Position numbers and translations under genes: made by a program. 64,000 nucleotides of DNA from Natronospirillum operosum (GTDB lineage Bacteria; Pseudomonadota; Gammaproteobacteria; Pseudomonadales; Natronospirillaceae): positions 1,155,893 through 1,219,892 of the forward strand of contig NZ_SRMF01000001.1 of assembly GCF_004768465.1 (NCBI RefSeq), given 5' to 3'. The notes under the pieces were generated by a model, which was not told the origin of the DNA, did no database searches, and saw nothing but the letters and a program-made list of their open reading frames with translations. Position 1 is the first letter of the stretch. Each line of letters opens with the position of its first letter. This document shows, one piece after another, positions 16,530 to 24,919 of this stretch.

Positions 16530-18233
16530 TCATTGCAGGCGCATACCGCGGCGATGGCGGAAACACCAAGCCGGCACCAGCAGCGCCAGGCTGTAGATCA
16601 GCATCGGCAGCAACCACTGCGTCAGGGCATAGACCCCGACCAGGCGCCGATCGCCACCCCCGGCGATGCTGACGGTTTCTGTCGTCAGCGTCGCAAAGCG
16701 GCCACTGCCGACATAGAGTGTAGGCAGATACTGGGCCAGACTGACCGCAAACCCCAGTGCCGTCACATAGCACAGGGGCCGCAACAGCATGGGCCATTTC
16801 ACCCGCGACAGGGCGCACCATTCACCACCGTGCAACAGCATGGCCTGACGCACATAGCGGTCATCAAAATTGCGGTAGGGCCCCGACAGACTGAGAAACA
16901 GATACGGCACCACGAACATCAGATGTGACCAGAGCAGCGCCAGCCAGTTGCCGTCCAGATTGAACCAGACCAGCACCACCTGAATACCGAACAGAAAGGC
17001 AATCTGCGGGACTATCAAGGGCACATAAATCAGCCAGAACAGCTTCGGGCCGGTAAAGCCTGGCCGCCGCCGGCGCAGCGTGACCTCGTGTTCCAGGCAC
17101 CCCACGACCAGCACCAGTCCGATTACGGCGGCAGCCAGACCGGTCCACAGTGTCAGCCAGAAGGGTTGCTGCAGGCGCGTCCAGCCCCGTTCCCAGAAGC
17201 GCAGCGTCCAGGACTGCGGCAGCGGGTCCGGAAAACCCCAGCGAAAGGCAAAGCTCCAGACCACCAGCACCATGAAGGCTGCCAGGGCAGACCCGATCAG
17301 CAAGAGGCTCAGGCCTTCGGCCGGTCGTGCCAGCCAGTGCAAAGCGCTGCGGCGCTGCCCGGAATCCCAGTGCGGACGGCTCAGGCGGAGCCACAGTTTC
17401 TCGAGCAGCCACCACAGCCCCAGGCTGAGCACTGTCAGCACCAGCAACAGGGTGGCACCGGCACTGCCGGGCAGCCGGCGCAGGATGTCAGGATGATTGA
17501 ACCAGCGGTCCACCAGCACCGCCAGCGTGCTCGGGGCACTGGGCCCGACGATCAGCGCCAGATCCACCACCGAGACACCGTAGGCGAGTACCGCGAACAG
17601 GGGCAGCCGCAGCAGCGGCAGCAACTGTGGCAGTATGATACGCCGCCAGGCCATGAATTCGGTATAGCCCAGACTGCGCCCCATCTGCAGCGACCTGCCT
17701 ACCTGCAACTGCTGCAGCGCGGCCAGGGTCATGAAGATGATGAAGGGGGTCTCCTTGAGCGCCAGTACAAACATCAGGCTGATGGCCCAGGGGTCGCGCA
17801 CCAGGCTGAAGATAGGCGGCAGCTCCCAGCCGGTCAAGGCCGGCGAAGCCAGCTTGATCAGCCAGCCCGAAGGCGCCAGCAGTGCCACTATGCCAATGGC
17901 GAACGCCGCATGCGGAATGGCCAGCAGACCGGACAGGCTGCGCCGCAGCCAGCGCAGCGTGCGCGAGCGCCAGGTCAGGGCCAGCAGCGTCAGCGCCGCC
18001 AGCAGCGACAACAGCGTCGACCCCCAGGCCGAAATCAGGGTATGACGGGCGGCGGTCGGCACACTGGGATGCGTCAGCAGGTATTCCCAGTGGGCCCAGG
18101 TCAGGCGTTCAGCCCCCAGAGCGGGCAGATAGCCGAACGCCGGCAGCCAGGTGCCGATGAGCCCGATGACCACCGGCACGATGAACACGGCTGCCGTCAC
18201 GGCCGGAAAGGCGGCCAGGCATCTTCTCAGCAT
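16530..18233 (-). CDS. ynjC: Fused ABC transporter permease (YnjC-like)
   Basis: A 567-residue permease made of two tandem halves of about six membrane helices each, as in E. coli YnjC. Each half carries an EAA-type loop (near LGYTEFMAWRRIILPQLLPLL in the first half and SRVKWPMLLRPL in the second), so a single chain supplies the whole membrane pore. It lies 21 bases behind ynjB and ahead of ynjD, all on the minus strand. The upstream Shine-Dalgarno is weak, suggesting coupling to ynjB. Confidence 0.88.
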   Translation of the reverse strand: MLRRCLAAFPAVTAAVFIVPVVIGLIGTWLPAFGYLPALGAERLTWAHWEYLLTHPSVPTAARHTLISAWGSTLLSLLAALTLLALTWRSRTLRWLRRSLSGLLAIPHAAFAIGIVALLAPSGWLIKLASPALTGWELPPIFSLVRDPWAISLMFVLALKETPFIIFMTLAALQQLQVGRSLQMGRSLGYTEFMAWRRIILPQLLPLLRLPLFAVLAYGVSVVDLALIVGPSAPSTLAVLVDRWFNHPDILRRLPGSAGATLLLVLTVLSLGLWWLLEKLWLRLSRPHWDSGQRRSALHWLARPAEGLSLLLIGSALAAFMVLVVWSFAFRWGFPDPLPQSWTLRFWERGWTRLQQPFWLTLWTGLAAAVIGLVLVVGCLEHEVTLRRRRPGFTGPKLFWLIYVPLIVPQIAFLFGIQVVLVWFNLDGNWLALLWSHLMFVVPYLFLSLSGPYRNFDDRYVRQAMLLHGGEWCALSRVKWPMLLRPLCYVTALGFAVSLAQYLPTLYVGSGRFATLTTETVSIAGGGDRRLVGVYALTQWLLPMLIYSLALLVPAWCFRHRRGMRLQ

Positions 18234-18254
18234 CTGTCTGCAGACCGGACTGGT

Positions 18255-19460
18255 TCAGCGGGCATAGCGCCGCTGCCACTCGTCCTCCAACAGGGGCACC
18301 CAGGTCGCATGGGGTTCCAGCAACACGGCTTCCAGCGCTTCGTCTGACAACCCCGCCGGCCCGCGCTCGATATCATCGAACAGCTGTTGCTCATCCCGAC
18401 TGAGCTGATCTATCGCCAGCACCGTGGGGTCGCCCCAGATCTCGATATCGGCCTTGCGCGCCTGGGCTTCCGGCGACATCAGGAAGTTGGCCACCACCAT
18501 GGCGGCCTCGGGTGCACTGGCATTGTAGGGTATGGCCAGAAAGTGGGTGTTGCCGATGGTGCCACCGGAGTGCACATAGGTGCGCACCGTGTCCGGCAGT
18601 TCGCCGGTGAGGATGGCATTGGAAGCATCGTTGGGGTTGAAGGACAGGCTGAGCAATATCTCCCCGTCGTTGAGCATCTGCTTCATCTGCGGGGCATCCT
18701 GCGGGAAGGCCCTGCCCTGCTGCCAGGCCACCGCATGCAGTTCATCGAGGAAGTCCCACAGGGGCGCCAGTTCCGCCGCCGGATCCTCAACGGCATTTGC
18801 AGACTCGTAGAACACCGACGGGTCATCCGTCAGTTCCAGCATGGCCTGCTTGACGAAGGTGGTGCCGTAGAAGCTTGGCAGCGCCGGATAGGTCACCCGG
18901 CCCGGGTTCTCCTGCGCAAAGGTCAGCAACTCTGCCATGCTGTCCGGCAGCGTATCGACCCGTGCCGAGTCATACATGAAGGTCAGTTGGGCCATGCCCC
19001 AGGGCGCTTCCATATTGTCGACCGGGGTCGAGAAATCCATGGTCAGGGTCGGCTTGTTGTCGAAATCCAGCAGCTCATAGTGCGGCAACCGATCGGTCCA
19101 GGGACCGTAGAGCAGGTCCTGTTCCTTCATGGCGCGGAAGTTTTCACCATTGATCCACACCAGATCGACCGAACCGCCTTCGTCACGCCCGGCCGCACGC
19201 TCGGCCAGCACCCGGCTGACCACATCACCGGTATCGCCCACCTTCACATGTTCCAGCACGATGTCGTAACGATCGGCTATTTCATCTGCTGCCCACAGCA
19301 GATAGTCATTGATCGGCTCGGAACCGCCCCAGGCATTGAAAAAGACCTGCTGGCCGCGAGCGGCGTCTTCCAGGTCATCCCAGGCAAGAGCGGCAACGGG
19401 CAGTCCGGCGGTCAGCACAAGGCTGGCCACCAATGGCATATGGCGTAGGGTTTTGAACAT
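18255..19460 (-). CDS. ynjB: Periplasmic solute-binding protein (YnjB-like)
   Basis: A 401-residue binding protein with a signal peptide (MFKTLRHMPLVASL ... GLPVAALA) and mature start WDDLEDAARGQQVFFNAWGGSE, the YnjB-type N-terminus. It would deliver the unknown ligand to YnjCD. Two starts are plausible: the ATG at 19460 with AAGGA eight bases upstream gives a compact signal peptide; the ATG at 19490 (MTKTRLRIIR) has AGAGGGG seven bases upstream and a longer basic n-region. I chose the first by signal-peptide shape. It heads the ynjBCDF operon. Confidence 0.85.
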   Translation of the reverse strand: MFKTLRHMPLVASLVLTAGLPVAALAWDDLEDAARGQQVFFNAWGGSEPINDYLLWAADEIADRYDIVLEHVKVGDTGDVVSRVLAERAAGRDEGGSVDLVWINGENFRAMKEQDLLYGPWTDRLPHYELLDFDNKPTLTMDFSTPVDNMEAPWGMAQLTFMYDSARVDTLPDSMAELLTFAQENPGRVTYPALPSFYGTTFVKQAMLELTDDPSVFYESANAVEDPAAELAPLWDFLDELHAVAWQQGRAFPQDAPQMKQMLNDGEILLSLSFNPNDASNAILTGELPDTVRTYVHSGGTIGNTHFLAIPYNASAPEAAMVVANFLMSPEAQARKADIEIWGDPTVLAIDQLSRDEQQLFDDIERGPAGLSDEALEAVLLEPHATWVPLLEDEWQRRYAR

Positions 19461-19556
19461 CCTGATAATCCTTAAACGGGTCTTGGTCATTTCAGCACCC
19501 CTCTGACTCTCTGCGCAAGCCAAGGTTCCCTGCCGAATCAGCAGGGGTACATTTCT

Positions 19557-20213
19557 TCAGGCCTTGGTCTGCAGTGCCTGTGGCAGGTCCGCAGGCGGGT
19601 CACCCGGGTTGGCGTAAGCCTTGCGCGCAACCAACTGGCCCCGATAGTAGCTGTCCAGTCCGGCCACACTGAGGATGTCATGACTGTCCAGGCGCATCCA
19701 CCCGCCAGTGTTGCGTACATCTTCCGGCAGCCGCACTTCAGTCACCTCTCCCACCATCAATACGGTGCCATTGTACGCCAGAGTCTGCTCTTCAACCTTG
19801 CGCAGCCCGATACCAATCGGGCTTTCTGCAACATAGGGGGCAGCGTGACCATCCGAGTACCAGGGCGTCAGGCCCGTATGTTCGAACTCGGACTCCCCGG
19901 CGTCCCATTTGGCACTGGTATGATGCGCCGCATCGAGCATGGCACCGGTCACCAGATTCAGGGTGAACACCCCGGTCTGCCGGATGTTCTCGAACGAATT
20001 CCGGCGCACCGTCAGCGGCCGGAACAATACGGCCAGAGCTGCCGGGTTGGCGCCGACATGCAGCACCGAGTTGAAAATGGCCAGATTGGCTGCGCCTGCC
20101 GACGAAACAGACCCCAGCAGGTGTACCCCCTTGATCCCGCTGAGCAGGTTGACCAGATGTGCCCGCTCGCGCGACGGCATTGCATTCAGATCCTGTGCAG
20201 AAAGCAGCGGCAT
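19557..20213 (-). CDS. Flavin reductase-like domain protein
   Basis: A 218-residue protein of the FMN-binding flavin reductase-like fold: NLAIFNSVLHVGANPAALAVLFRP and FTLNLVTGAMLDAAHHTSAKW are typical of the split-barrel NADH:FMN reductase family. It may reduce free flavin or act as a flavin-binding oxidoreductase; no partner monooxygenase is adjacent. Its stop is about 100 bp upstream of ynjB on the same strand, so cotranscription with the ynj operon is possible. AGGGA lies about ten bases before the ATG. Confidence 0.82.
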   Translation of the reverse strand: MPLLSAQDLNAMPSRERAHLVNLLSGIKGVHLLGSVSSAGAANLAIFNSVLHVGANPAALAVLFRPLTVRRNSFENIRQTGVFTLNLVTGAMLDAAHHTSAKWDAGESEFEHTGLTPWYSDGHAAPYVAESPIGIGLRKVEEQTLAYNGTVLMVGEVTEVRLPEDVRNTGGWMRLDSHDILSVAGLDSYYRGQLVARKAYANPGDPPADLPQALQTKA

Positions 20214-20284
20214 GACAGCAGATTCCCTGAACCGGTTGTGTGAGAGCTATCCATCAGATACAGCCTGAGGGGTTTACTGGATCA

Positions 20285-20323
20285 GTGTTACCCGGGTAAC
20301 ACCAGAGGTTTCCATAGGTAACA
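20285..20323. promoter_or_regulatory. Perfect 18-bp palindrome plus third half-site, CbrB-like UAS
   Basis: GTGTTACCCGGGTAACAC (20285-20302) is a perfect palindrome with half-sites TGTTAC and GTAACA; a further GTAACA is at 20318-20323. It lies 75-110 bp upstream of the -24/-12 promoter, the normal place for a sigma54 activator. TGTTAC/GTAACA half-sites are those I recall for Pseudomonas CbrB, though with wider spacing than seen within this palindrome. LacI-family operators can look similar. Confidence 0.55.
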
Positions 20324-20396
20324 GATTAACCGTTTCTGACCCCGCATCACCATACGAAAAAATCATAACTTATTGTTTTTTCTAAATTTTTTAAAA

Positions 20397-20413
20397 CTGG
20401 CACAGCACCTGCT
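20397..20413 (+). promoter_or_regulatory. Predicted sigma54 (-24/-12) promoter
   Basis: CTGGCACAGCACCTGCT has GG at -24 and GC at -12 with the required ten bases between them, and departs from the YTGGCACGrNNNTTGCW consensus at two positions only. AT-rich DNA upstream (20355-20396) could bind IHF. The start of transcription would be near 20424. Confidence 0.72.
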
Positions 20414-20423
20414 ATTACAGTAG

Positions 20424-20607
20424 TGAGTATCTGAAGAAGATATGAAGGCCCCAAAACAAAAACAACAACCGGGCGACCAGAGATTCCGGCGCTGCCCAAA
20501 AACAACAACAAGGCGCCGCGACAGTCGAACAGATACAAGAACAACAAAAACCGGTTCCACTGGTCCAAGTACTCAAGCCGGCCCTCGAGGCCGGCTTACT
20601 TCTATTC
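20424..20607 (+). ncRNA. Putative CrcZ/CrcY-like Hfq-sequestering sRNA
   Basis: Predicted transcript of about 185 nt between the sigma54 promoter and a hairpin terminator. It carries three A-rich, unstructured segments with the Hfq/Crc CA motif AAnAAnAA: 20453-20468 (ending AACAACAA), 20498-20511 (AAAAACAACAACAA) and 20537-20550 (AAGAACAACAAAAA). They are separated by segments able to form short hairpins (for example GGGC at 20471 with GCCC at 20494). In Pseudomonas, CrcZ/CrcY are CbrB- and sigma54-dependent RNAs that titrate Hfq/Crc and relieve catabolite repression. All parts of that design are present. A short ORF starting at 20442 is low-complexity and unlikely. cbrAB is not in the window. 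Confidence 0.68.
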
Positions 20608-20610
20608 TGT
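20575..20610 (+). terminator. Rho-independent terminator of the sRNA
   Basis: Stem AAGCCGGCC (20575-20583) / GGCCGGCTT (20589-20597), loop CTCGA, followed by ACTTCTATTCTGTT. The uridine tract is interrupted but the stem is very strong. Confidence 0.75.
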
Positions 20611-20747
20611 TACCCTGCCCCTTTGTTACCCGCTGCTATCATTTTTTCGCGCACTCTGCCGATGCAGTGTCTATTGGCAGATCATGCCAGCTCACAGTAA
20701 AGTGTATATAACACAGGCACAGTGCAACTGTGGCACAGGGGGCCAGC

Positions 20748-23039
20748 ATGGCCAAAATCGACAGTGTCGGCCGGATGCGACTGCCACCGGATTCCGGTAT
20801 CCGGACGCAGGCTCATTCCGAGCGCGAGCATGCCACATCCGAGCCGGTCAAGCAGGCGTTGTCGGAATGGTTTCAGGTCATCCGTCAGGGTCACCAGGAT
20901 GGCTCTGATACAGCCCTGACCCGTGCCCTGCAATCCATTCTCACCGAACGTGCAGAGCGGGGAGAGTCAATCCCCAGACTCCTCCCGCTGCAGGTGCTGT
21001 CAGCTCAGGGGCAGGATGAACGGCAGGGTTTTCGCTATCAGGTGCAGCTCGGCCAGGCCCTGCTGACGCTGAGCAGTCGCACGCCCCTGCAACCCGGCCA
21101 GACCCTGGCCGTTACTCTGAGTGAGCGCGGACCGGACCTGCTGGTACCACAGAACAGCACTCAGCAGCGACTGCTGCTGACACTGATACAGCAGCAGCAA
21201 CTGACGCTGCTGCCAGCGCCGCAGCGTATTCAGTCCATCGCCCCCCTGCAGTCTCTCGGTGAGCTGTTGCGGACGGCTCCGACTCCGGTGTTTCTGCAAC
21301 CCACGGCCAGCCCATCGCCACTTGCAGCCAGCCAGCCACTTGCAGCCAGCCAGCCACTTGCAGCCAGCCAGCCACTTGCAGCCAGCCAGCCACCTGCAGC
21401 GAGCCAGCCACCTGCAGCGAGCCAGATTCAGAGCGCGGTCAGCCCTGCAGCCAAGGCGCCAACGACGCCCTCGTCAACAGCCCAGTCGGGCGCGGCGGCA
21501 GTACCCCAGAGGCAAACGGCGGCGGCCAGTTGGCTGGCCCAGCTTCTGCCCGTGGCCCTGCAGGCATGGCGTGCGGCCATGCCAGCGGCACCTCAGCACC
21601 AGACTCCCCCGACCACCGGCTCCGTCAGCACTCAGGCCACCCCTTCCGGCCAGCCAATGCCGGCAGCTCAGACTGCAGCAGTGATCTCGGGAGCAGAAAG
21701 CACCCAGGCACCGACACGCGCAGAGCGTGCGGAGACTGTGCCACTGTCAGGCGCCCGTTCCGATGCCAGAGTCATGCTGAGTCAGCACTGGATTCCGCAG
21801 CTTATCGAGGCCACGCGTCAGCAACATGGCACCCTGACGCCGCAGGCACTGCGCGCCACCTGGCAGGGCTGGCAGCAGGCCGCTGCCGCGCGCATGCAGG
21901 AACTGCCCATGCCGGACCTGTCCCGCGTGACGCTGACGCCGCAACCAACATCGCCGTCAACTCAGTCCTCAGGGCCCATGGCGCAGCCGGTGCCGTTGAT
22001 GCCTGCCGCCAACAGCCACAATCCACTGCAAACCACCCAGCAAGCGGCCCAGACTGTAACGACAGCACAGACGGCGCCGACAGCAACAACGCAGGCCGCA
22101 CCGAGTGGAGCAGCCACCGGCCACCAGCCCGCCACAACCACACCGGCAGCAGAACCACCCACGGCGGAAAACCGCTCTCAGGCTGCGGCCCGGCCGGCGG
22201 ATGCACCGGCGGCGATGGACCCGCTGCGTCTGGTGCCACTGCTTCGAATCAACTCTGCGCAGTCGGCAGACCAGCCCGCACCGGTCCGTGAAACACAGAC
22301 TCGCGCCGTCCCGGCTGATGTCTGGCGTCTGGTGGCAGAACAGGTGCTGGATCAGCGTCTGCAGCAGTTGGGGCAGTCCGGAGCACCCACGCTGCAGGAA
22401 CAACTGCAGCGTCGGGCCGAGCAGTTGCGCCTGCAGCTGACCACGACCTACTCCCCTGACCGGTTACGTCAGCAACTGGGCCAGCGTCAGGCCATGGGCG
22501 GCGAGAATACTGCCGCCAGCACTGCCGTACAGGAGCAACAGGCATTGCTGCAATTGCGCCAGACTCTGGAGCAGGTGGGGCAACAGCAACTGGTCCGCGT
22601 GCTGCAGTCGGTACTGCCGGATAATCCGGCCGAATCACCCAGACTGCTGCAGGGGATTCCGGTGATGTCGGATCAGCAACTGTTCTGGTTCGAACTGGAG
22701 CGGCAGACGACAAGGGAAGAAAACGCAGAGTCCGACGCGGCGCCGACTTCCCGCTGGGTGCTGGACCTGCACTTCCAGTTGCCGCCGCTGGCGCCTGTCT
22801 GTGCCCGCCTGAGCTGGCAGGGGCAGGAAGCCGGCCTGACGTTTCTGACTGATGACACGCCGACACTGCGGGCCTTCCACCATCATCTGGACCAACTGGA
22901 ACAAAGACTGCAGGAACTGGGGCTGCCGGTGTCGGAGGTACTGTGCCGCTATGGGCTGCCCAAACGCGAAGCGAAAACTCATTCAGTGAGCAGTGGGCGG
23001 GAAAACGGCCACAGCCACAAGATCGATGTCCGGACCTGA
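20748..23039 (+). CDS. fliK: FliK-like flagellar hook-length control protein
   Basis: A 763-residue protein with the FliK layout: a conserved-type N-terminal stretch, a long Ala/Gln/Pro/Thr-rich central linker (about 190-520) and a folded C-terminal domain ending near LRAFHHHLDQLEQRLQELGL. FliK measures hook length and switches export specificity through FlhB. The linker contains six tandem hexapeptides (PLAASQ x4, PPAASQ x2) at 21318-21425. The ATG at 20748 has GGGGG at good distance; a GTG at 20730 is possible. A FlhB C-terminal-like gene follows 7 bases after the stop. No other flagellar gene is nearby. Confidence 0.8.
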   Translation: MAKIDSVGRMRLPPDSGIRTQAHSEREHATSEPVKQALSEWFQVIRQGHQDGSDTALTRALQSILTERAERGESIPRLLPLQVLSAQGQDERQGFRYQVQLGQALLTLSSRTPLQPGQTLAVTLSERGPDLLVPQNSTQQRLLLTLIQQQQLTLLPAPQRIQSIAPLQSLGELLRTAPTPVFLQPTASPSPLAASQPLAASQPLAASQPLAASQPPAASQPPAASQIQSAVSPAAKAPTTPSSTAQSGAAAVPQRQTAAASWLAQLLPVALQAWRAAMPAAPQHQTPPTTGSVSTQATPSGQPMPAAQTAAVISGAESTQAPTRAERAETVPLSGARSDARVMLSQHWIPQLIEATRQQHGTLTPQALRATWQGWQQAAAARMQELPMPDLSRVTLTPQPTSPSTQSSGPMAQPVPLMPAANSHNPLQTTQQAAQTVTTAQTAPTATTQAAPSGAATGHQPATTTPAAEPPTAENRSQAAARPADAPAAMDPLRLVPLLRINSAQSADQPAPVRETQTRAVPADVWRLVAEQVLDQRLQQLGQSGAPTLQEQLQRRAEQLRLQLTTTYSPDRLRQQLGQRQAMGGENTAASTAVQEQQALLQLRQTLEQVGQQQLVRVLQSVLPDNPAESPRLLQGIPVMSDQQLFWFELERQTTREENAESDAAPTSRWVLDLHFQLPPLAPVCARLSWQGQEAGLTFLTDDTPTLRAFHHHLDQLEQRLQELGLPVSEVLCRYGLPKREAKTHSVSSGRENGHSHKIDVRT
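21318..21425 (+). repeat. Six 18-bp tandem repeats within fliK
   Basis: Unit CCACTTGCAGCCAGCCAG: four exact copies, then two copies with CCACCTGCAGCGAGCCAG. It encodes P-L/P-A-A-S-Q, keeps frame, and is likely to vary in copy number between strains. Confidence 0.9.
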
Positions 23040-23046
23040 GGCAATT

Positions 23047-23364
23047 ATGGCGGAGCAAGAAAACAGCAGCGCGGCAGTTGCCCTGCACTATGATGGCGAT
23101 CGGGCCCCCACCGTTCTGGCTTCCGGACAGGCTGCCATTGCCGAAGAGATACTGGCCATTGCCCGGGAACACGAGATACCAATCTATGAAAACCCGGACC
23201 TGGTCAATCTGCTGACCGCCCTGTCGGTGGGGGAAGAGGTACCACCCGAGCTGTATCGCATCGTGGCCGAAGTGATTGCGTTCGCTTTTTATATCCGCGG
23301 CATCGTCCCGGAAGACTTCCAGCCCGATGCCGTTTCAGAAGTGGAACCCTATCGTCGAACCTGA
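23047..23364 (+). CDS. FlhB C-terminal-domain-like protein
   Basis: A 105-residue cytoplasmic protein resembling the cytosolic domain of FlhB (EscU/YscU fold) without membrane helices: ALHYDGDRAPTVLASGQAAIAEEILAIA, then IPIYENPDLVNLL and VPPELYRIVAEVIAFAFYIRG. The autocleavage NPTH site of true FlhB is not evident. FlhB-C paralogues often pair with FliK, as here (GAGG Shine-Dalgarno, 7-base gap), and may modulate export-substrate switching. Confidence 0.82.
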   Translation: MAEQENSSAAVALHYDGDRAPTVLASGQAAIAEEILAIAREHEIPIYENPDLVNLLTALSVGEEVPPELYRIVAEVIAFAFYIRGIVPEDFQPDAVSEVEPYRRT

Positions 23365-23365
23365 A

Positions 23366-24913
23366 TCAGTGTCTTGAGGTCGGCTCCGGGCCCAGCCATT
23401 CGACCCGATACAGGTCCGCTCGACGGTCCTTCAGGTTGGTTACCGAGCCTTCATTGCGCAAGACCTTGAGCTTGTCCAGATCCAGATCCGAGAACATCAG
23501 CATTTCGGTATTGGGCGTTGTCTCGGACAATACCGAGTCATGCGGGAAGGCAAAGTCGGAAGGCGAAAACACCGACGACTGCGCATACTGCACATCCAGG
23601 CTTTCCACACTGGGCAGGTTGCCGACGCTGCCGGCGATGGCCACATAGCATTCGTTCTCTATGGCGCGCGCATGGGCGCACTGACGAACCCGCAGATAGC
23701 TGTTCTTGGTATCGGTCCAGAACGGCACGAAAAGAATCTCCAGCCCCTGCTGAGCCAGAATACGCGGCAGTTCCGGGAATTCGACATCGTAACAGATCAG
23801 AATTCCGATCCGGCCGGCATCGGTATCAAACACCTGCAGCCGGTCACCGCCTTCGATTACCCAGTCATTGCGTTCGTGCGGCGTAATGTGAATCTTGCGT
23901 TGCTCTTCCCAGGTGCCATCGCGCCGGCACAGGTAGGACACGTTGAACACCCGGTCGTCCTCCAGCAGCGGCATGGAACCGGTGATGATATTGATGTTGT
24001 AGGTGACCGCCATGCGCGACATTTCATTGCGGAACTGCTCGGTAAAGCTGGCCAGAAAACGGACCGCATCGGTCTGACTGGACTGATCGGTCAGCCCCAT
24101 CAGCGGTGCATTGAAGAATTCCGGAAACAGTGCGAAATCACTCTGATAATCAGACAGGGCATCAACAAAGTACTCGACCTGCTTGAGCATCTCCTCAGCG
24201 GACTGCACGGCACGCATCTGCCATTGAACCGCACCCAGGCGCACACTGGACTTGCGCGTCTCGACCACCAGAGCTTCCGGCTCGTAGAAGATATTGGTCC
24301 ATTCGAGCAGGGTCGCATAACCGGCGGACTCTTCATCCTCGGGCAGATACTGGCGCAGCACACGCTTGACCTGAAATTCGTTGCTGAGCTGGAAGCTCAG
24401 AATGGGGTCGTGCACTTCCTTGCGGCTGACCGCCTCGATGTATTGCGCCGGGTTCATCTCACCCCGGTACTGGTGATACTGCGGAATGCGTCCGCCAGCC
24501 AGTATGCCCCGCAGGTTGTACTGCCGGCAGAGCTCCTTGCGCGCATCATAGAGCCGACGCCCCAGCCGATAGCCGCGATAATCACTGTGAATCAGCACAT
24601 CCAGCCCGTAGAGCGCATCGCCATTGGTCGACTGACCCTGAATACGCTCATGACTGTCGACAATGTCATCATAGGTATGCGGGTCGCTGAAGCGCGCGTA
24701 ATCCACCAGCACCGTGAGCGCCACACCCACCAGTTGCCCACCATCCTCAATGCCCAACTGGCCTTCGGGGAACTCCCTGATCAGTTGGTCGATAGTATGC
24801 TGGGGCCAGGCACCGCCAAGGTCGGTGTAGACCTGGTTCATCAGGGCCTCGATCTGAGGATAATCGGCCCGCGTCAGATTGCGCAGGTTGAGATGCAGTT
24901 CTTCATGATCCAT
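23366..24913 (-). CDS. GNAT acetyltransferase fused to a nitrilase-type hydrolase
   Basis: A 515-residue two-domain enzyme. Residues 1-215 form a GNAT N-acetyltransferase (acyl-CoA loop near DYRGYRLGRRLYDARKELC). Residues 223-505 form a carbon-nitrogen hydrolase with the full triad Glu265 (FALFPEFF), Lys340 (EEQRKIHIT) and Cys374 (ILICYDVEFPE). The pair suggests one pathway in which an amine is acetylated or an amide hydrolysed; the substrate is unknown. The ATG at 24913 follows the HAD gene stop by 6 bases, so the two form an operon. A TTG directly before it is an unlikely start. Confidence 0.86.
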   Translation of the reverse strand: MDHEELHLNLRNLTRADYPQIEALMNQVYTDLGGAWPQHTIDQLIREFPEGQLGIEDGGQLVGVALTVLVDYARFSDPHTYDDIVDSHERIQGQSTNGDALYGLDVLIHSDYRGYRLGRRLYDARKELCRQYNLRGILAGGRIPQYHQYRGEMNPAQYIEAVSRKEVHDPILSFQLSNEFQVKRVLRQYLPEDEESAGYATLLEWTNIFYEPEALVVETRKSSVRLGAVQWQMRAVQSAEEMLKQVEYFVDALSDYQSDFALFPEFFNAPLMGLTDQSSQTDAVRFLASFTEQFRNEMSRMAVTYNINIITGSMPLLEDDRVFNVSYLCRRDGTWEEQRKIHITPHERNDWVIEGGDRLQVFDTDAGRIGILICYDVEFPELPRILAQQGLEILFVPFWTDTKNSYLRVRQCAHARAIENECYVAIAGSVGNLPSVESLDVQYAQSSVFSPSDFAFPHDSVLSETTPNTEMLMFSDLDLDKLKVLRNEGSVTNLKDRRADLYRVEWLGPEPTSRH

Positions 24914-24919
24914 CAAGAC

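Noticed and set aside
19448-19556. TPP riboswitch upstream of ynjB
   Set aside because: On the minus strand GGGGTGCTGAAATGACCAAGACCC resembles the first part of the thiamine element in outline, but the CTGAGA core is altered, the GAACCTGAT...TAATGCC part is absent, and it overlaps the coding start.
20442-20711. 89-codon ORF within the sRNA
   Set aside because: Composition is dominated by the A-rich segments and the terminator; it would read through the hairpin and has no family similarity.
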